Source: Balneolaceae bacterium
GTDB lineage: Bacteria > Bacteroidota > Rhodothermia > Balneolales > Balneolaceae
Assembly (NCBI GenBank): GCA_007129085.1
Contig: SKWF01000257.1
Span: 1 to 8,631, forward strand
Length of the DNA stretch: 8,631 bases
Direction: 5' to 3'
The position numbers and the translations under genes were made by a program. The stretch's first letter is position 1. Each line of letters starts with the position of its first letter. A model generated the notes under the pieces. It was not told the DNA's origin, did no database searches, and saw only the letters and a list, made by a program, of their open reading frames with translations. This document shows positions 5,219-8,631 of the stretch, one piece after another.

Positions 5219-5623
5219 TTATCTGCGTTTTAATTTAGCTTCAATACTCAGCTGAGTATGTGGAACAGCTTCGAGCCGGCCCTTGGCGATTTTATCCCCG
5301 GTTACTTTGCACACGCCGTACGTTTTATTGTCGATACGTGTAAGGGCATCGTCCAGGTAACGAATAAACTTTTTCGTTCTATTGAACAGCATATACGTTT
5401 TTTCACGCTCCTGAGCATCTGTACCTGCATCCGCCATATGGAATGAGTATGCAGATTCATCAGATGCATTCTCCATGCTTTCTCGCAAAGAGCTTTGGAG
5501 AGTATTTAATTCGTTTTCGGCTTCTTCACGCTTATTTAAGATGATTTCGCGGAAATATTCCAGCTCTTCATCGTTGTATGGTGAAATACGCTCGCTTTTT
5601 TTGGAATCTTTTGAAGATGCCAT
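5219..5623 (-). CDS. DksA/TraR-family protein with degenerate zinc finger
   Basis: A 134-residue protein. A charged N-terminus (1-15) leads into a long helical hairpin, residues about 17-98, predicted as a coiled coil, with a tip around HMADAGTDAQEREK (62-75). Acidic residues D65 and D69 at the tip resemble the aspartates that DksA inserts into the RNA polymerase secondary channel. The C-terminus TYGVCKVTGDKIAKGRLEAVPHTQLSIEAK (in two halves, 101-115 and 116-130) aligns with the DksA zinc finger, but of the four cysteines only C105 remains; the other positions are T108, S126 and A129. Similar cysteine-poor TraR/DksA proteins occur in Bacteroidetes, and the zinc-free DksA2 of Pseudomonas also works without a full site. 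A role in rRNA or stringent-type transcription control is inferred. It starts with ATG at 5623, preceded by AAAGGA at 5637-5632, the best Shine-Dalgarno site in the window. It lies 17 bp after ileS and 12 bp before lspA. Confidence 0.87.
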   Translation of the reverse strand: MASSKDSKKSERISPYNDEELEYFREIILNKREEAENELNTLQSSLRESMENASDESAYSFHMADAGTDAQEREKTYMLFNRTKKFIRYLDDALTRIDNKTYGVCKVTGDKIAKGRLEAVPHTQLSIEAKLKRR

Positions 5624-5640
5624 AAGCCTAATCCTTTAAA

Positions 5641-8631
5641 TTAATTGTTGATCGTTCGTTGTATTGAAATTTTACACTCTTGACCTTCGATATCCCAGGA
5701 TTTAACAAAATCCGGGGCATCCAATACTGATGAAGCAACCGATTCGGCCAACGTCTCGGTTTTTATATTTTCCATTCGTGCTTCAACAGCTTTTTCAAGC
5801 TCTTCTGATCCTTCAAACCCAATCTCAATGCGGTCAGTCACTTCGTAGTCAGCTTCTTTACGCATATTTTGAATTCGATTCATAAATTCGCGGGCCATCC
5901 CTTCCTGCAGCAGTTCTTCAGTGATCTCGGTATCAACTGCAACGGTAATTCCCCGCTCGGTTTCAACTGACCAACCCTCGAGCCCGGTACGCTGAACTTC
6001 CAGTTCATCGCCTTGTAAAACTACTTCATTTCCATCTTCGAGAGTTAAGCGAACTGAACCTGAGTGTTCAAACTCGGTAATTTCTTCATCCGTCAATTCC
6101 TTCACCTGGGCGGCAACCGCTTTCATGCGTTTACCCAGCCGTTTACCAAGTTTCGGATAGTTAGGTTTAGCTGATTTACTCACAATCCCTGAGTCATCAT
6201 CCACAAACCTTATGTCTTTAACGTTTACTTCATCTAAAATTATATCTTTTACAGCTTCAACAATCGATCTTTCTTCCTCATCCATCGGTAAAATAATTTT
6301 CGACAGAGGTTGGCGAACGTTAATATCTATTTGGTTACGCACCCGCAACACTATGGTACTCACCGTTCTGGCAACATCCATGCGTCGTTCCAGCTGCTTA
6401 TCAATGGCCGTCTCTTCTACCGTAGGATAGAATGAAAGATGCACAGATTTTTCATCTTTTCCGGTAACATCATTTAATTTTTGGTACAGCCATTCTCCCA
6501 CAAATGGGGCAATCGGGCTGATGATCTTCGACAAACTTGCCAAACATTCGTACAACGTTTGGTAGGCGGCCGTTTTATTCAGGCTTTTGCCCTCTTTCCA
6601 AAATCGACGACGATTTCTGCGCACATACCAGTTACTTAATTCTTCAACAAAATCTTCCACTGCGCGAGCTGCTTTTGTCGGCTCATAATCTTCCAGGTGT
6701 TCATCCACCAGTTTAATGGTGCTGTTCAGCCGTGATGTAATCCAGCGGTCCATCTCGGTACGCTCCGATTTTTGTAGCGGCGAACCGGAGTAGGTAAACC
6801 CGTCGATGTTCGCATACATTGCAAAAAAGGAGTACGTATTTACGATGGTGTTGAAAAATTTACGCTGCGTTTCGTGCAGCCCATTTTCGCTAAACTTCAG
6901 GTTTTCCCATGGCGATGAGTTACTCATCATATACCACCGAACCGTATCAGCACCGTAGTTTTGAATCACTTCAAAAGGCTCCACGGCGTTGCCTTTCGAC
7001 TTACTCATTTTCTCGCCGTTTTCATCCAGCACAAGACCGTTCGATACTACATTATTATATGCCGGCTTATCAAACAACATGGTACCCAGCGCGTGCAGAG
7101 TATAGAACCAGCCACGGGTTTGGTCTACACCCTCGGCAATAAAATCAGCCGGGAAGTTATCTTTAAATTTGTCTTTATTTTCGAACGGATAGTGCCATTG
7201 CGCCCACGGCATCGAGCCGGAATCAAACCAAACATCAAGCAGATCCGGAATCCTGCGCATGGTACCACCATCGGGTGCATCCCATGTCAATTCATCAATA
7301 TAGGGACGATGGAGATCGAGTTCGGCATCATCAGAAAGACCCGCTTTCTTTTTCAGCTCCTCCACGCTTCCAATACATTCTACATATTCAGGATCTTTAT
7401 CACTGACCCAGAGCGGCATCGGCGATCCCCAGTATCGCTGACGGGAAACAGCCCAATCCACATTATTTTCCAGCCACGTCCCGAACCGTCCGGTTCCGGT
7501 ACTCTCAGGCTTCCAGTTAATTTTTTTGTTAAAATCTACCATCTTCTGTTTCACATCCGTTGTTCTGATGAACCAAGATTCCACAGGGTATGACATCAAC
7601 GGCGTCCCTTTCCGCCAATCAAACGGATAGTTGTGAACGCAGGTTTCGTGCTTGTACATCAAGCCTTTCTCCTTAATCGCCCGGGAAATGCCTTTATCGG
7701 CTTCTTTAAACCACTCACCGGCGAACTCCTCAATTCTATCTTCAAAACGTCCATCCCGATCAACAGGATTGAACAGCGGAATATTATTTTTCTGTCCGGT
7801 GATATGGTCATCTGCACCAAATGCCGGAGCCGTATGAACTACGCCGGTACCGTCATCCGTTGTCACATAATCAGCTTCCAGTACTCTCCACGCCTGATCC
7901 TTATCAAACTCTTTGAGCGCGTAATCAAATACCGGGGTGTAGGTCCGCCCAACAAGGTCACTCCCTTTGTAACTCTCTACAATTTCGTAATCGTGATCAA
8001 TAGAATCGTCCAGACAATCTTTGGCGAGAATATAGAACTCCTCTTTCCCCCCCTCCTGAACGCGAATTTTTACATACTCAATATCTTTATGCACCACCAG
8101 CGCCATATTCGAAATAATGGTCCACGGGGTGGTAGTCCAGGCCATGAAATAGACATTTTCTTCACCGTCCACCGGGAATTTCACATAGATGGATGGATCT
8201 TGCGTCTCTTTGTATCCAAGGCTTACCTCGTGCGAGGAGAGGACTGTACCGCTTCCGGGTGAGTACCACTGAATCTTATACCCTTTGTACACTAAATTCT
8301 TTTCGTAAAGCTGCTTAAACGCCCACCATACGGATTCAATATAGTCGTTATCGAACGTGATGTAGGGATCGTCAAGATCAACCCAATACCCCATTCGGTT
8401 GGTTAGATCATCCCAGAGATGCTTGTACTTCAACACACTTTCGCGGCATTTGGCGTTATACTCAGCCATGCCGTAGTCTTCAACTTCTGAGCGCCCATCG
8501 AGTCCAAGTTCTTTCTCTACCTCAATTTCCACGGGCAATCCATGGGTATCCCAGCCTGCTTTTCGATCCACCCGAAAGCCTTTCAATGTTTTATACCGAC
8601 AAAAAAGATCTTTCACCGTACGGGCCATCAC
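5641..8631 (-). CDS. ileS: Isoleucyl-tRNA synthetase, clade 2 (eukaryote-like), 5' end missing
   Basis: The final 996 residues of a class I synthetase that charges tRNA-Ile in the cytoplasm. The frame runs to the window edge; the first visible codon is GTG, coding Val within V-MARTVKDLFCRYKTLKG, so this is not the start. Roughly the first 50-60 residues, including the HIGH signature, lie outside. Seen in order: GWDTHGLPVEIEVE (26-39); the editing domain with TTPWTIISNMAL (about 166-177) and HTAPAFGADD (266-275), whose Asp is needed for Val-tRNA hydrolysis; DVWFDSGSMPWAQW (466-479); KMSKS at 541-545; a helical anticodon domain with NWYVRRNRRRFWK; and a DUF5915-like C-terminus with KPNYPKLGKRLGKRMKAVAA and EEITELLQEG-like pieces. 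THGLP and SGSMPWAQ are typical of clade 2 rather than the E. coli type (CHGLP, no C-terminal zinc finger here). Clade 2 enzymes are often mupirocin-insensitive; this is inference. It leads the dksA-lspA cluster. No frameshift is visible. Confidence 0.96.
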   Translation of the reverse strand: MMARTVKDLFCRYKTLKGFRVDRKAGWDTHGLPVEIEVEKELGLDGRSEVEDYGMAEYNAKCRESVLKYKHLWDDLTNRMGYWVDLDDPYITFDNDYIESVWWAFKQLYEKNLVYKGYKIQWYSPGSGTVLSSHEVSLGYKETQDPSIYVKFPVDGEENVYFMAWTTTPWTIISNMALVVHKDIEYVKIRVQEGGKEEFYILAKDCLDDSIDHDYEIVESYKGSDLVGRTYTPVFDYALKEFDKDQAWRVLEADYVTTDDGTGVVHTAPAFGADDHITGQKNNIPLFNPVDRDGRFEDRIEEFAGEWFKEADKGISRAIKEKGLMYKHETCVHNYPFDWRKGTPLMSYPVESWFIRTTDVKQKMVDFNKKINWKPESTGTGRFGTWLENNVDWAVSRQRYWGSPMPLWVSDKDPEYVECIGSVEELKKKAGLSDDAELDLHRPYIDELTWDAPDGGTMRRIPDLLDVWFDSGSMPWAQWHYPFENKDKFKDNFPADFIAEGVDQTRGWFYTLHALGTMLFDKPAYNNVVSNGLVLDENGEKMSKSKGNAVEPFEVIQNYGADTVRWYMMSNSSPWENLKFSENGLHETQRKFFNTIVNTYSFFAMYANIDGFTYSGSPLQKSERTEMDRWITSRLNSTIKLVDEHLEDYEPTKAARAVEDFVEELSNWYVRRNRRRFWKEGKSLNKTAAYQTLYECLASLSKIISPIAPFVGEWLYQKLNDVTGKDEKSVHLSFYPTVEETAIDKQLERRMDVARTVSTIVLRVRNQIDINVRQPLSKIILPMDEEERSIVEAVKDIILDEVNVKDIRFVDDDSGIVSKSAKPNYPKLGKRLGKRMKAVAAQVKELTDEEITEFEHSGSVRLTLEDGNEVVLQGDELEVQRTGLEGWSVETERGITVAVDTEITEELLQEGMAREFMNRIQNMRKEADYEVTDRIEIGFEGSEELEKAVEARMENIKTETLAESVASSVLDAPDFVKSWDIEGQECKISIQRTINN

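Noticed and set aside
6961..8262. Long plus-strand open frames (6961-7593 and 7633-8262) opposite ileS
   Set aside because: They are antisense to a clearly conserved synthetase, have no recognisable motifs and no promoter or start signals; they reflect codon bias of ileS.
8626..8631. GTG or ATG at the right edge as the start of ileS
   Set aside because: The conserved sequence continues upstream in all IleRS and the HIGH signature is not yet reached, so the gene is cut by the window edge.

Overview
The window looks like a chromosomal segment of a Gram-negative bacterium of the FCB group, probably Balneolota or a close relative of Bacteroidota. This is inferred from moderate-to-low GC, a clade-2 (eukaryote-like) isoleucyl-tRNA synthetase with a DUF5915-type C-terminus, the order ileS-dksA/traR-lspA, a DksA-like protein whose zinc ligands are mostly replaced, few clear Shine-Dalgarno sites, and one promoter that fits both the sigma70 and the Bacteroidetes TAnnTTTG patterns. 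Genus cannot be read from the sequence alone. No tRNA, rRNA, CRISPR array, insertion sequence or phage gene is visible.

Left half (1-2891), accessory and probably sulfur-related. A truncated YeeE/YedE-family (thiosulfate transporter-like) membrane protein gene runs leftwards out of the window. Diverging from it is a gene for a GntR/HutC-type regulator, followed on the same strand by a small exported DsrE-like protein and a flavoprotein resembling the oxidoreductase domain found fused to SelD in other bacteria. The 254-bp divergent spacer holds two facing promoters, each with a CTTGT-N4-ACAAG type palindrome overlapping or abutting its -35 box. The likely reading is one regulator controlling its own operon and the divergent transporter. 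The link to sulfur is inferred from YeeE and DsrE; no ligand or substrate can be read from the sequence.

Middle (2962-4578), housekeeping: yajC (Sec translocon accessory), then a riboflavin gene that looks like ribBA. Its C-terminal GTP cyclohydrolase II domain has lost all three zinc cysteines and the active-site loop, so it is best read as a RibBX-type protein with only DHBP synthase activity.

Right half (4580-8631), minus strand: ileS (5' end outside the window), a dksA/traR-like gene and lspA, tightly spaced and probably one operon. Its last stop codon is 1 bp from the ribBX stop, so the two transcription units converge with no spacer. The most notable points are the two-operator sulfur-type cassette, the degenerate RibA domain, and the near zinc-less DksA-like protein beside a tRNA synthetase and signal peptidase II.
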